Source: Caldithrix sp964598255 (GTDB lineage: Bacteria; Calditrichota; Calditrichia; Calditrichales; Calditrichaceae). From it: a stretch of DNA of 64,000 nt. A program made the translations under genes and the position numbers. The DNA lies in NCBI GenBank assembly GCA_964598255.1, contig CAZRBA010000060.1:1-64000 (forward strand), read 5' to 3'. This document shows positions 35,334-44,428 of this stretch, one piece after another (the stretch's first letter is position 1; the number at the start of each line of letters is the position of its first letter). A model generated the notes under the pieces. The model saw only the letters and a program-made list of their open reading frames with translations, was not told where the DNA came from and made no database searches.

Positions 35334-37562
35334 TTATTTCCGTTTGGATCGTTTCCTGCCCCGCGACTTTGGTTTTTGCCGATCTCTTTGCAGCAAATGC
35401 GTACGGTGTTCGCTGCGTCCCGGTTCGTCGCTCAAATTCTCAATCAGCGAAAAACGTACCCGTCGATTTTCAAAATCCACATCTAAAACTTTTATCCGCA
35501 CTTCGTCTCCAAGACGAATCGTTTGTTCCGTATCGCGACCGATCATGGAAAAAGTTTGTTCGTCATAAATGTAAAAATCATCACTCATTTCTTCCACCGG
35601 AACAAGGCCCTCCACAAACGTCTCCTTCAATTCCACAAACACACCGAAAGCCGTCACCCCGGAAACCAATCCATCAAACTCTTCGCCAATGAATTTTTGA
35701 ATATATTCCATCTTCTTCAACTTCACCGATTCGCGTTCGGCCTCCATGGCCAGGCGTTCCATTTTGGTGGATTGCACCGCCACTTTATGCAATTGCTTAC
35801 GCAGCCCCTTAGTCGATACCTTCTCATGCCCCTTTGCATAAAAACGCAACAAACGATGAACCGTCAAATCCGGGTAACGACGAATAGGCGAAGTAAAATG
35901 CGTATAATCCTTGAATCCCAATCCGAAATGACCGATATTCACTTCCGAATACACTGCCTTCATCATCGAACGTAAGGCCACCTCTTCGATAATAATCTCC
36001 TCTTTACTACCCTTAATAGTAGCCAACAACTGTTGCAAATAACGCGAGGTAATACGCTTTACCGGTTTGTACGGCACCTGCATGGCCGAAAGAAAACCGA
36101 AAAAACGATCCATTTTCTCCTGATCCGGCTTTTCGTGCACCCGATAGAGAAACGGCAAAACAGCCTTTTTACTCGGACTGATATTTTTAATATGCCGGGC
36201 CACTGTTTTATTAGCAATAAGCATAAACTCTTCCACCAAACGGTGGCTGTTCAAACGTACCTTGGGAATAATTTTTTCGGGCTGACCCTTTTCGTCCAGC
36301 ACAAATTCAACTTCCGGTGTTTCAAAATCAATACCGCCTTTTTCAAAGCGTTTTTTCATCAACACTTCGCGCAAACGATCCATATCCCGTAAAATATCGA
36401 CAAACGGATCGGAGGCCTTACCATCCAAAATATTCTGAACCTCTTCGTACGTAAAACGACGCTTACTGTTAATGATCGACGGTGCAATTTCATAGTTTAC
36501 CACCGTACCACCGGCATCAATTTCCATAATACACGAAAACGTCAACCGATCGACATGAGGCTTTAAACTGCACAATTCGTTCGAAAGACGCTCGGGCAGC
36601 ATGGGCACCACCCGATCTACCAAATAAACACTCGTACCCCGACGGTAAGCTTCCTTATCCAAAATCGAATCGGGCTGTACGTAATGGCTCACATCCGCAA
36701 TGTGCACGCCCAACAACCACCGACCATTAGCCAGTTTCTGCAAAGAAACCGCATCGTCAAAATCCTTGGCATCGGCCGGGTCGATGGTAAAACATACCAA
36801 GTCGCGCAGGTCCTTTCGCCCTTTTAAATCGGTGGCCGTAAAATCGGCCGGAATATCCTGCGCAGCCCGCTCGACCTCCTTAGGGAAGCGCACCGGCAAA
36901 TTGTACGAATAGGCAATGGAAATAATATCCAGTCCTGGTGTACCCACTTCGCCCAAGACCTCTATTATCGTACCTTCCGGATTATGCTGATTTTTTTCCC
37001 AGCGATCAAAAGAAACAATAACCTTTTGTCCATCTTTAGCATCCAAAGCCCGATTTTCCGGAACCAAAATATCGCGATAAATTTTGGGATCGTCCGGCAC
37101 AACATAACTGTAATACGGCGTTTTGTGATAAGTTCCCACAATTTGCTTGCGAAAACGCTCTACCACGCGACGTACAAACCCTTCCAGCCGTTTGCCCCTG
37201 GTAGCCGCGTAAAGCTGAACTTCCACAATATCCCGATCGAAAGCCGTATTTAAATTCGGTTGTGCGACAAATATTTCAAAATCTTCGCCTTCGATATTCA
37301 CAAAACCGAAACCCGCACGCGTGGTACGCAGTTCGCCCACATAGCGTTGCGCTGTTTTGGACAAGGTATACTGCTTCTTTTTTACATGTACCACCTTGTG
37401 TTCCTTCACCAAATCCTGCAACGCTTCCTGAAAAAAATGGTAATCGTTTTTATGCACATTAAGCGCATGGCTAATATCTTTTTTGTTAAAAACCGCCTCC
37501 GGACTTTTTTTCAAGAACGTTAAAATAGCATTTTTAAATTTGTTGATTTTTTTCGTTGTCAT
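35334..37562 (-). CDS. rnr: Ribonuclease R
   Basis: The 742-aa 3'-5' exoribonuclease has an N-terminal winged-helix part (1-70), cold-shock-like OB domains (about 70-240), the RNB catalytic domain (about 250-580) and an S1 domain (about 640-720). The RNB acidic cluster is visible in CFTIDPADAKDFDDAVSL. The S1 region starts at GEEFDGLVSGVTAFGVFVEL. A short basic tail ends in RGRKRSKRK, typical of RNase R. Its start codon overlaps the prmC stop by 4 bp, so the two genes form an operon led by prmC. Confidence 0.95.
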   Translation of the reverse strand: MTTKKINKFKNAILTFLKKSPEAVFNKKDISHALNVHKNDYHFFQEALQDLVKEHKVVHVKKKQYTLSKTAQRYVGELRTTRAGFGFVNIEGEDFEIFVAQPNLNTAFDRDIVEVQLYAATRGKRLEGFVRRVVERFRKQIVGTYHKTPYYSYVVPDDPKIYRDILVPENRALDAKDGQKVIVSFDRWEKNQHNPEGTIIEVLGEVGTPGLDIISIAYSYNLPVRFPKEVERAAQDIPADFTATDLKGRKDLRDLVCFTIDPADAKDFDDAVSLQKLANGRWLLGVHIADVSHYVQPDSILDKEAYRRGTSVYLVDRVVPMLPERLSNELCSLKPHVDRLTFSCIMEIDAGGTVVNYEIAPSIINSKRRFTYEEVQNILDGKASDPFVDILRDMDRLREVLMKKRFEKGGIDFETPEVEFVLDEKGQPEKIIPKVRLNSHRLVEEFMLIANKTVARHIKNISPSKKAVLPFLYRVHEKPDQEKMDRFFGFLSAMQVPYKPVKRITSRYLQQLLATIKGSKEEIIIEEVALRSMMKAVYSEVNIGHFGLGFKDYTHFTSPIRRYPDLTVHRLLRFYAKGHEKVSTKGLRKQLHKVAVQSTKMERLAMEAERESVKLKKMEYIQKFIGEEFDGLVSGVTAFGVFVELKETFVEGLVPVEEMSDDFYIYDEQTFSMIGRDTEQTIRLGDEVRIKVLDVDFENRRVRFSLIENLSDEPGRSEHRTHLLQRDRQKPKSRGRKRSKRK

Positions 37563-38434
37563 TCATGTACCTTTATTTTTAATACGCGTTTTATGCGATT
37601 CAAATCGGGAATGATTTCCGTCGGATTCAAACCGTAATAATAAGTTCGTTCGATTATTTTCTCTGGCTGCGATCCGCTCAGTTCCAACATCAAATAGCGC
37701 ACATCAATCAAATGCTCGCGAATCATCTCAAAAAAACGATCGTAAAAGCGCAACCCGTTAGCCCCATCGCTCAAAGCGATTTCCGGTTCATACGCCTTTA
37801 CTTCTTGCGGTAATCGTTCCATTTCATTCGGTGTGATATACGGCGGATTGGAAACCAAAACATCGAAAGCCTTAGGCAGGTTTACATCCCATTGGGTAAA
37901 AACATCGTGTTTTACGAAGCGAATGTTTTTTGTCACCTTGTTCAGCTCGGCATTCTCTTTACTTAGCTCAAGCGCCGAATCCGAAATATCCGTAGCGTAA
38001 ATTTCGCTTTCCGGCCAAAGCTTGGCCAAGCTTACGGCAATACAGCCCGAACCGGTACCCACATCCACAAGAACCGGTTTTGTAGCCTTCAACGCATTTT
38101 TAAGCTTTAATGTTTCCTCGATTAAAATTTCCGTTTCCGGCCGAGGAATCAAAACGCCTGGGCCTACTTTAAACGGAAGCCCCATGCACTCGGTTTGCTC
38201 CAACAAATATTGCAACGGTTCGTGTCGGGCCCGCCGCCGAATAAGCTTGCGATACGCACCTAATTCGTCTTGGGTCAAAGGACGATCGAATTGCACATAC
38301 AAACTTACACGCTTTAGTCCCAATACTTTCCCCAATAACAATTCGGCGTTTAATCGGGCATTATCAATACCTTTCTCTTTTAAAAAAGGCGTAACCGCTT
38401 TTAGTAAATCGACAACTTTCCAGGTTCTGCTCAT
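37559..38434 (-). CDS. prmC: Peptide chain release factor N5-glutamine methyltransferase
   Basis: The 291-aa enzyme methylates the GGQ glutamine of release factors RF1 and RF2 using S-adenosylmethionine. The N-terminal helical domain is followed by the SAM motif VDVGTGSGCIAVSLA near residue 122. The catalytic VSNPPYITPNEM lies near residue 190. Length is normal. It is normally next to prfA; here it is first in an operon with rnr. Confidence 0.95.
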   Translation of the reverse strand: MSRTWKVVDLLKAVTPFLKEKGIDNARLNAELLLGKVLGLKRVSLYVQFDRPLTQDELGAYRKLIRRRARHEPLQYLLEQTECMGLPFKVGPGVLIPRPETEILIEETLKLKNALKATKPVLVDVGTGSGCIAVSLAKLWPESEIYATDISDSALELSKENAELNKVTKNIRFVKHDVFTQWDVNLPKAFDVLVSNPPYITPNEMERLPQEVKAYEPEIALSDGANGLRFYDRFFEMIREHLIDVRYLMLELSGSQPEKIIERTYYYGLNPTEIIPDLNRIKRVLKIKVHE

Positions 38435-38732
38435 TCGTTATCAAAATTCTTCTTTTTTTATTCCAAACCATTAAATTAAATAAGATAACAGTAATTTACA
38501 AAAAAACAAACAGATGACGATGGTAGGCCAACTTCACGTGGCCCTTTGCGGGATTCTGATTGTTGTATTTGTTAAAGGTCATTTCGTTACAAAAATAAAA
38601 AAATAGCAGCCTTGTGTTTAGGTTGCTCTCCGAAAAATTTCGGCGGATTTTTTGAAAAAGAGAAAGACAAACACCGTACCCAACACGGTATGACAAAGAT
38701 CGGTGGGCACAACCCATTCCGAAACACTCCCG
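38435..38732. other. Intergenic region between cmk and prmC
   Basis: No gene is supported in these 298 bp. A weak stem ACCGT/ACGGT at 38673-38689 followed on the minus strand by a pyrimidine-rich run may terminate cmk. A second short palindrome, CCGAAA/TTTCGG, lies at 38630-38643. The prmC promoter should lie near the prmC end, which is very AT-rich. Confidence 0.45.
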
Positions 38733-39434
38733 TTACCTTACCCTATCGCGCGGCTTTTCTCCCCTTAAAATCTCCTGTACCCAGCGATAAATGGTTTGCA
38801 CCTGTTCTTCGATGCTCAAATGTGTGGTGTCAAGAATGCGAGCGTCTTTTGCCTGACGGAGCGGACCGAGTGCGCGTTCGGAATCGAGCTTATCTCTGTT
38901 AGCAATTTCATCCTTAAGGTCATTAAGCGACATGCGAATACCCTGCTGCGCCAGCTCTTTTTGTCTGCGCCGCGCGCGTTCTTCCAATCCGGCAATCAAA
39001 AAAACCTTCAGCTCTGCGTCCGGCAAAACCACGGTTCCGATATCGCGGCCATCCATCACCACACCGCCATGTTCGGCCAAAGCCCGCTGCTGCTCAATAA
39101 GCGTTTGGCGTACCCCCGGATACGATGCAATAATGCTGATTACCCGATTGATTTCCGGTGTGCGGATCAAATCGCTCACATCCCGATCATTCAAATAGGT
39201 TCGTTGTTCTCCGTTTGCAATGCGCAGAGAAATTTTATTTTGCCGTACACATCGTTCTACGGCCTGTTCGTCGTTCACATCAATGCCGTCTTGTAAAACA
39301 GCCAGAGTAGCCGCCCGGTACATAGCACCAGTATCAATATACAAATAGCCCAGCTTCTTAGAAAGAAGCCGGGCTGTAGTGCTTTTTCCCGATGCCGCCG
39401 GGCCATCTATGGCAATACGGATCTTTTTTTGCAT
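38733..39434 (-). CDS. cmk: Cytidylate kinase
   Basis: The 233-aa enzyme phosphorylates CMP and dCMP. The P-loop is DGPAASGKSTTARLLSKKLG near residue 10, followed by YIDTGAMYRAATL. MDGRDIGTVVLPDA lies near 128, and the lid region is EERARRRQKEL. GGAA precedes the chosen ATG; an upstream in-frame extension of 16 codons overlaps the preceding gene and lacks the family N-terminus. It starts 2 bp after the stop of the unknown Rossmann gene, closing the trpS-scpAB-rluB operon. Confidence 0.95.
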   Translation of the reverse strand: MQKKIRIAIDGPAASGKSTTARLLSKKLGYLYIDTGAMYRAATLAVLQDGIDVNDEQAVERCVRQNKISLRIANGEQRTYLNDRDVSDLIRTPEINRVISIIASYPGVRQTLIEQQRALAEHGGVVMDGRDIGTVVLPDAELKVFLIAGLEERARRRQKELAQQGIRMSLNDLKDEIANRDKLDSERALGPLRQAKDARILDTTHLSIEEQVQTIYRWVQEILRGEKPRDRVR

Positions 39435-39436
39435 TC

Positions 39437-41140
39437 TTATTCCTTCATTCGTAAACCTTGTTCTTCCTGCAAGAAAAGCCAACCGACGATTTTTCCTGGC
39501 TGCAGTTCGTTGGTTTCGTACCAGTATTCGCGATCGCGATCGTATTTTGAACTGGTGTCATCTTCCGGAATGGCATCCACCTCCTCTTTTATTTTGCGAA
39601 TACGCTCCTGCCACAAAATAAAATTTTCCGGGCGCAAATCAAGCCATCCTTCGGCAGCCCATTTATCGATGTTCTCCGGGGTAATTTCCAGCTCGTTACT
39701 GCCGCGATAAGCCGGAATTTTCATTTCCGGACCGCGCAGCAAATGTTTTCCGTCCGGCAATAAAATAGGAATTCCAATAGACAAAATTTCGCTGCGTAGC
39801 TTGTGATCGGTACGAATGAGCTCCAGTGCACAGTTGGCCAAAAATTCCGCACTGTGTCTTAAAATTTCATCCATGCTAAATTTGCAACGCTTCAACAAAT
39901 ACGCTTCGTAAAGCAATTTGCTTAATTTGGGCGGTCCTAATAATTCGAAGGCCACACTGTCCGAGTTGTATTCTTTTTGCAAACGCATCATCTTTTGCAA
40001 AGCGCTACTACGTAAATAACCGGCACGGTAGGTTGGCCCCATGGTAGCATTATCTAAAGCATTAATAATATCGTGCCCGGTATTGCCGCCTTTAATTTCC
40101 CAAACCACAACGTTGGCAATTTCTTCCGGAGTAATAAATTCCATTTGTCCACGAGAGGTAATAGCCGTGAATTCCTCGTAACTGAAAATACCGTTTTCAC
40201 CGGTATCGATGTAAACCTTTTTCAAGGTATCGTTCAGGGGCTTCCAAGGCCCCTTTTTCATTTCGCGTCTCAATTTTCCTTTTAATGGAATAGCCGCCTC
40301 AGGCGGGCAATCGTAAAGCCTGACGGGATTTCCGCGTTTTTTAATTTCCCCGTAGGCAATCTTTTTCCAGGCAATGGCGGCCGTCGGTTTAATTTCTTTG
40401 GTAATGGGTGCATCCGGTGTGCGCGCCATTAGCCAAAGTAGCAACGTATGCGAACCGGCCAAAGCAGACTTACTGAGCAACATGCGCGAAGGTTTTTCTT
40501 CGCTATGAGTGTATGGAATGTTAAGCCCCATACCGCCTGTCCCACTGGTACCGATTTTAACGTACACCCGTGTTTTGGCCCGTTTCATGGCTTCGTACAA
40601 AATTTGAATATGGCGAATAAGTTGCGGTGTGTATTGGGTAATAAGTAAGCGTTCGATGGCCGAAATACTGCGATCTTTATTCTGGCCTTCGCGCAAATCT
40701 CCCAAAATTTTACGTACTTCGATCGAACTGGTAAAAATATCCTGATAAGCCAGGGCAGTAGCCGAATTTACGCAGTCGACAATAATTTCTGGCTTGTGGC
40801 GGTCGATTACTTGAGCCAAAAACGAACGTTGAATAATATCGTGGCTTAAGTCATCGAGCACATCTTCCATTAACAAATTACGATTTTTGGGGTTGTTTAA
40901 AATTTCCTGACGGGGCAAATCTTTTAAAGATTCGCGCACGAAGATATTCCCCCATTCGGGCGTAAATTTAATGTGCGGTGCCAATTTTTGCATTAATTCG
41001 ACCGCTTCTTCCGCCTGCCATTTCTCCAAAGATAGAATGACAATTTCCGCCGGTTCGTCTTCGATCATCCGGCGCGTAACGGCTTGCCCTACCAATCCCC
41101 AGCCGCCAAGGATCAACGCTTTTTTGCCTTTAATTTCCAT
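39437..41140 (-). CDS. Unknown Rossmann-fold (NAD-dependent epimerase/SDR-like) protein, 567 aa
   Basis: The N-terminus KGKKALILGGWGLVGQAVTR is a Rossmann dinucleotide-binding loop. IIVDCVNSATALAYQD near residue 120 and YVKIGTSGTGGMGLNIPYTH near 200 fit an extended SDR core. SKSALAGSHTLLLWLMART near 230 could carry the catalytic lysine helix, but no clear YxxxK is present. The C-terminal half is helical and unfamiliar. It is about twice the size of ordinary SDRs, and I cannot name a substrate. The chosen ATG follows AGGAG by ten bases and overlaps the end of rluB by 11 bp; a TTG three codons upstream is less likely. It sits firmly inside a housekeeping operon. Confidence 0.75.
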   Translation of the reverse strand: MEIKGKKALILGGWGLVGQAVTRRMIEDEPAEIVILSLEKWQAEEAVELMQKLAPHIKFTPEWGNIFVRESLKDLPRQEILNNPKNRNLLMEDVLDDLSHDIIQRSFLAQVIDRHKPEIIVDCVNSATALAYQDIFTSSIEVRKILGDLREGQNKDRSISAIERLLITQYTPQLIRHIQILYEAMKRAKTRVYVKIGTSGTGGMGLNIPYTHSEEKPSRMLLSKSALAGSHTLLLWLMARTPDAPITKEIKPTAAIAWKKIAYGEIKKRGNPVRLYDCPPEAAIPLKGKLRREMKKGPWKPLNDTLKKVYIDTGENGIFSYEEFTAITSRGQMEFITPEEIANVVVWEIKGGNTGHDIINALDNATMGPTYRAGYLRSSALQKMMRLQKEYNSDSVAFELLGPPKLSKLLYEAYLLKRCKFSMDEILRHSAEFLANCALELIRTDHKLRSEILSIGIPILLPDGKHLLRGPEMKIPAYRGSNELEITPENIDKWAAEGWLDLRPENFILWQERIRKIKEEVDAIPEDDTSSKYDRDREYWYETNELQPGKIVGWLFLQEEQGLRMKE

Positions 41141-41852
41141 AGTGCACAATCTCCTTTAGTCGATTGACTTCGTCTTTAGTCAAATAGCGCCATTCCCCTT
41201 GCTGCAGGCCTGTTGCCTTAAGTCCGGCAAACGAAATGCGCTCTAATTCTTCCACATGATAGTTAAACAATTCGAACATTTTGCGAATTTGTCGATTGCG
41301 CCCTTCCTTGAGTTCGATTTCTAAAAGACTTCCGTTATCTACGATCCGCAGCTCGGTAATTTTACACGGCTGGGTTTTCCGACCTTCCAATTCGACCCCG
41401 TGACTCAACCGGAACAAATGGACGGGTTGAATAACGCGGTCGAGTAACGCCCGATAAACCTTGGCCACTTTGTAATTGGGATGCAACAACCGATTGGCCA
41501 ATTCGCCGTCATCGGTCAAAAGCAACACACCGGTTGTATTGTAATCCAAACGGCCAACAGGGAAAATTCGTTCCGGAATGGCAATCAAATCGACCACGGT
41601 TCTGCGGCGAAATTGGTCACGGGCCGTGGTAACCACGCCCTTAGGCTTGTTTAATAAAATGTAGGTAAAGTTTCGTTTAATGGTAACCGGTCGCCCTTTA
41701 AAAGTAACTTTGTCATTTTTTTCGTCAATAACCACGCCCACGCGGTCAATGGTTTTTCCGTTTACCTGAACGTAACCGGCCAAAATCAAATCGTCACATT
41801 TTCTGCGAGAAGCAATACCCGCCTGGGCCAAATATTTATTTAATCGCATCAT
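41130..41852 (-). CDS. rluB: Ribosomal large-subunit pseudouridine synthase (RluB/RsuA family)
   Basis: The 240-aa protein has an S4 RNA-binding domain (MMRLNKYLAQAGIASRRKCD) and a catalytic domain with LNKPKGVVTTARD near residue 68. The catalytic aspartate is in VGRLDYNTTGVLLLTDDGEL near 100, and GRNRQIRKMFE near 200 is also present. It modifies uridines in rRNA; RluB for 23S is the likeliest assignment from its place after scpB, but RsuA or RluE types cannot be excluded. It overlaps scpB by 4 bp. Confidence 0.9.
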   Translation of the reverse strand: MMRLNKYLAQAGIASRRKCDDLILAGYVQVNGKTIDRVGVVIDEKNDKVTFKGRPVTIKRNFTYILLNKPKGVVTTARDQFRRRTVVDLIAIPERIFPVGRLDYNTTGVLLLTDDGELANRLLHPNYKVAKVYRALLDRVIQPVHLFRLSHGVELEGRKTQPCKITELRIVDNGSLLEIELKEGRNRQIRKMFELFNYHVEELERISFAGLKATGLQQGEWRYLTKDEVNRLKEIVHYGN

Positions 41853-42562
41853 GAGACATCATCGTTCTTGTTTGCGTTTTGCTGGTGTTGTTCCCGAACG
41901 GTTTGTGTTTTTTGTGTTTCCGCTTCCTTTTGCTCGGAATCTTCTTCGGATTTTCGGGCATTGACAATACCTAATTCTTCGGGGGCCAATTGTTCCAAAG
42001 CCACCTGATCCAAACTTTCCAAAAATTTGTCATCCCCTTTAAGCAATTCGTCGATCTCTTTTAACTTGGGCAAGTCTTCAAGGGTATTCAGGCCGAAATA
42101 CTCGAGGAAATCTTTGGTGGTTCCGTACAACAAAGGATTACCGGGTGCTTTTTCGCGACCTACCACGGTAATTAAATTACGCTCGATAAGCGTACGTAAT
42201 ACCGAATCGACCGTTACCCCGCGAATATGTTCGATCTCCTGCTTGGTAATCGGCTGTTTGTAAGCCACGATGGCCAGAGTTTCCAAAGCTTTCTGCGTTA
42301 AACGATGTGCCTGCCGACTTTTGTACAATTGCCCTACGTAATCGGCGTATTCAGGTCGGGTTACCATTTGATAACCACCGGCCACTTCCAAAATCATCAA
42401 AGCCGAATGACACGATTCGTATCGTTCGTTCAGCGCATCCACTGCCTTGCGAATTTCACGTGCGCCCACGTCTGCCAAAACGTCTTTAATTTTGCTCACT
42501 GTCAGCGGCGAATCGCTGGCAAAAATCAACGCTTCCAAAATATCCGGTAATTTGTCTTTCAT
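41849..42562 (-). CDS. scpB: Segregation and condensation protein B
   Basis: The 237-aa winged-helix protein is the ScpB kleisin partner of the SMC-ScpAB condensin. ILEALIFASDSPLTVSKI at the start and RLTQKALETLAIVAYKQPITK near residue 90 are diagnostic. The C-terminal 40 residues form a charged, Glu- and Gln-rich tail (KSEEDSEQKEAETQKTQTV) that is longer than the core needs. It starts directly after the scpA stop with no spacer. Confidence 0.95.
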   Translation of the reverse strand: MKDKLPDILEALIFASDSPLTVSKIKDVLADVGAREIRKAVDALNERYESCHSALMILEVAGGYQMVTRPEYADYVGQLYKSRQAHRLTQKALETLAIVAYKQPITKQEIEHIRGVTVDSVLRTLIERNLITVVGREKAPGNPLLYGTTKDFLEYFGLNTLEDLPKLKEIDELLKGDDKFLESLDQVALEQLAPEELGIVNARKSEEDSEQKEAETQKTQTVREQHQQNANKNDDVS

Positions 42563-43297
42563 TTATGCCGCGTCTTTTTTTAATTTTATGCGAATATCGT
42601 CAAATACATCCGATTGTTTTACGGAAATAATACCTTTGCGTACCAGCTCAAGCAAGGCTACAAACGTAACGATTAATACGATTTTTTTTTTGAATCGCTT
42701 CATTAAATCCTGAAAAAGAATCATCTTCTTTTCGTGAAGAACTCGTAGCAAATAGTCGGTTTGCTCTTCTACCGTTACATCGATGCGCTGCACTTCGTGA
42801 TAGGTAACTTTGGGCATCGATTCCAGAGCACGTTTAAACGCAATCAGCAAATCGAACAGAGTTACTTTTTCCAGAAATTCCTCTGTGGTCGGTTCCGATT
42901 CCGATGCAGTTTGAATGAATTTAAAATCCTGCCGTTTGTACAATCTGCGCCGATCGCTTTCCAGATATTGCAATTCGTAAGAGGCTTCCTTAAACCGCTT
43001 GTACTCCAGTAAACGTTCCACCAGTTCCGTGCGTGGATCGGCGGCTTCTTCTTCGTTGTCCAACGGCGTTTTAGGCAACAACATGCGCGCTTTAATGTGC
43101 ATAAGTATCGCCACCATTTCGATAAAATCTCCGGCGACATTCAAATCCAAAATACGCATGGCTTCGATGTATTCCAGAAACTGCTCGGTGATGCGTGCGA
43201 TGGGAATATCGTAAATATCCACTTCGTTTTTGCGAATTAAAAACAAAAGCAGATCGAATGGACCTTCGAATATGTCTAATTTAACACGATATCTCAT
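42563..43297 (-). CDS. scpA: Segregation and condensation protein A
   Basis: The 244-aa kleisin binds SMC heads and ScpB in chromosome condensation. The N-terminus YRVKLDIFEGPFDLLLFLIR is the SMC-neck-binding helix, followed by YIEAMRILDLNVAGDFIEMVAILM-like helices and the C-terminal winged helix around VTFVALLELVRKGIISVKQ. It overlaps trpS by 4 bp and abuts scpB, which fits a translationally coupled operon. Confidence 0.95.
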   Translation of the reverse strand: MRYRVKLDIFEGPFDLLLFLIRKNEVDIYDIPIARITEQFLEYIEAMRILDLNVAGDFIEMVAILMHIKARMLLPKTPLDNEEEAADPRTELVERLLEYKRFKEASYELQYLESDRRRLYKRQDFKFIQTASESEPTTEEFLEKVTLFDLLIAFKRALESMPKVTYHEVQRIDVTVEEQTDYLLRVLHEKKMILFQDLMKRFKKKIVLIVTFVALLELVRKGIISVKQSDVFDDIRIKLKKDAA

Positions 43298-44271
43298 CCC
43301 ATTTTCATCGCTTTGTGTACATCGTCCATTGTTTGTTGCGCCACAACTTTTGCCTTTTTGGTACCCTCGTTAATAATGTCTTTCACATCGTCCAAATGAT
43401 GCTCATAATGCGCGCGCTTTTCACGAAACGGTGCAAAATACGCGGCAATCTTTTCCGCCGCACGCTGTTTGCAAGCCACACAACCCAACGCTCCGCTTTC
43501 GCAGTCGGTACGAATTTGTTCGGCTTCATCCGGATTAAATTTTTGCTGATATTTGAATACATTGCAAATTTCGGGATGACCGGGATCGCCACGTCGAATT
43601 TTTTGCGGATCGGTAATGGCGGTACGCACTTTTTTGTGAATTTCTTCCGGCGAATCGGAAATCAGAATAAAGTTATTGTTCGATTTTCCCATTTTACGGC
43701 CGTCAAGTCCGGGCAGACGCGAAAAGGTCGTTAATTTTGGTTGCGGTTCGGGGAAAACCTCGCCGTAAAGCTGATTAAATTTACGGGCGATTTCACGAGT
43801 AATTTCCACATGCGACAATTGGTCTTCACCAACGGGAACCAAATTGGCTTTGTACATTAAAATATCTGCCGCTTGCAAAACAGGATAACCCAAATGTCCG
43901 TAAATAATAGTCTCTTTGTTCAAATCGCGAATTTGCTCTTTTAAAGTCGGATTGCGCTCCAGCCGCTCTTTTGTAATTAACATGGAAAACAGCAAGTGCA
44001 ATTCCGCATGTTCTTTAACCCGCGATTGGACAAACAGCGGCAATTGCGGATTAATTCCGGCACTAAGCCAATCTATCACCATTTGAAGTGTGTTTTCTTC
44101 CACCTCGAATGCGGCTAAGGGATTTGTTGTTAGCGCATGCCAGTCAGCCACAAAATAAAAACAATCATAATCGTTTTGCAGCTTTACCCAATTTTCCAAC
44201 GCACCGGCATAGTTTCCCAAATGCAACCGTCCCGACGGACGCATTCCGCTTAAAATCCTTTTTTTCTTCAT
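43294..44271 (-). CDS. trpS: Tryptophanyl-tRNA synthetase
   Basis: The 325-aa class I aminoacyl-tRNA synthetase attaches tryptophan to tRNA-Trp. The HIGH-like motif is PSGRLHLGNYAGAL near residue 12 and the KMSKS-like motif is GRKMGKSNNNF near 195. The GEDQLSHVEITREIARKFN segment near residue 145 is conserved. It is the first gene of the run trpS-scpA-scpB-rluB-unknown-cmk, all within 4 to 20 bp of each other. Confidence 0.96.
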   Translation of the reverse strand: MKKKRILSGMRPSGRLHLGNYAGALENWVKLQNDYDCFYFVADWHALTTNPLAAFEVEENTLQMVIDWLSAGINPQLPLFVQSRVKEHAELHLLFSMLITKERLERNPTLKEQIRDLNKETIIYGHLGYPVLQAADILMYKANLVPVGEDQLSHVEITREIARKFNQLYGEVFPEPQPKLTTFSRLPGLDGRKMGKSNNNFILISDSPEEIHKKVRTAITDPQKIRRGDPGHPEICNVFKYQQKFNPDEAEQIRTDCESGALGCVACKQRAAEKIAAYFAPFREKRAHYEHHLDDVKDIINEGTKKAKVVAQQTMDDVHKAMKMG

Positions 44272-44428
44272 ACTTACTCCTGTAATGAAATTACTTAAGA
44301 ATCATTAATTTACTAAATAGTGGGCTGAGTACCAAACCAAGTTTTAGCCGATCAAACCTATCTGCGTACCAACGGTTTTTTCATCTGTACTTTAAATTGT
44401 CCCTGTTTTTTTATTAAAAAACCGGCCT

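Noticed and set aside
38796..39296. 166-codon open frame antisense to cmk
   Set aside because: The opposite strand encodes an unmistakable cytidylate kinase.
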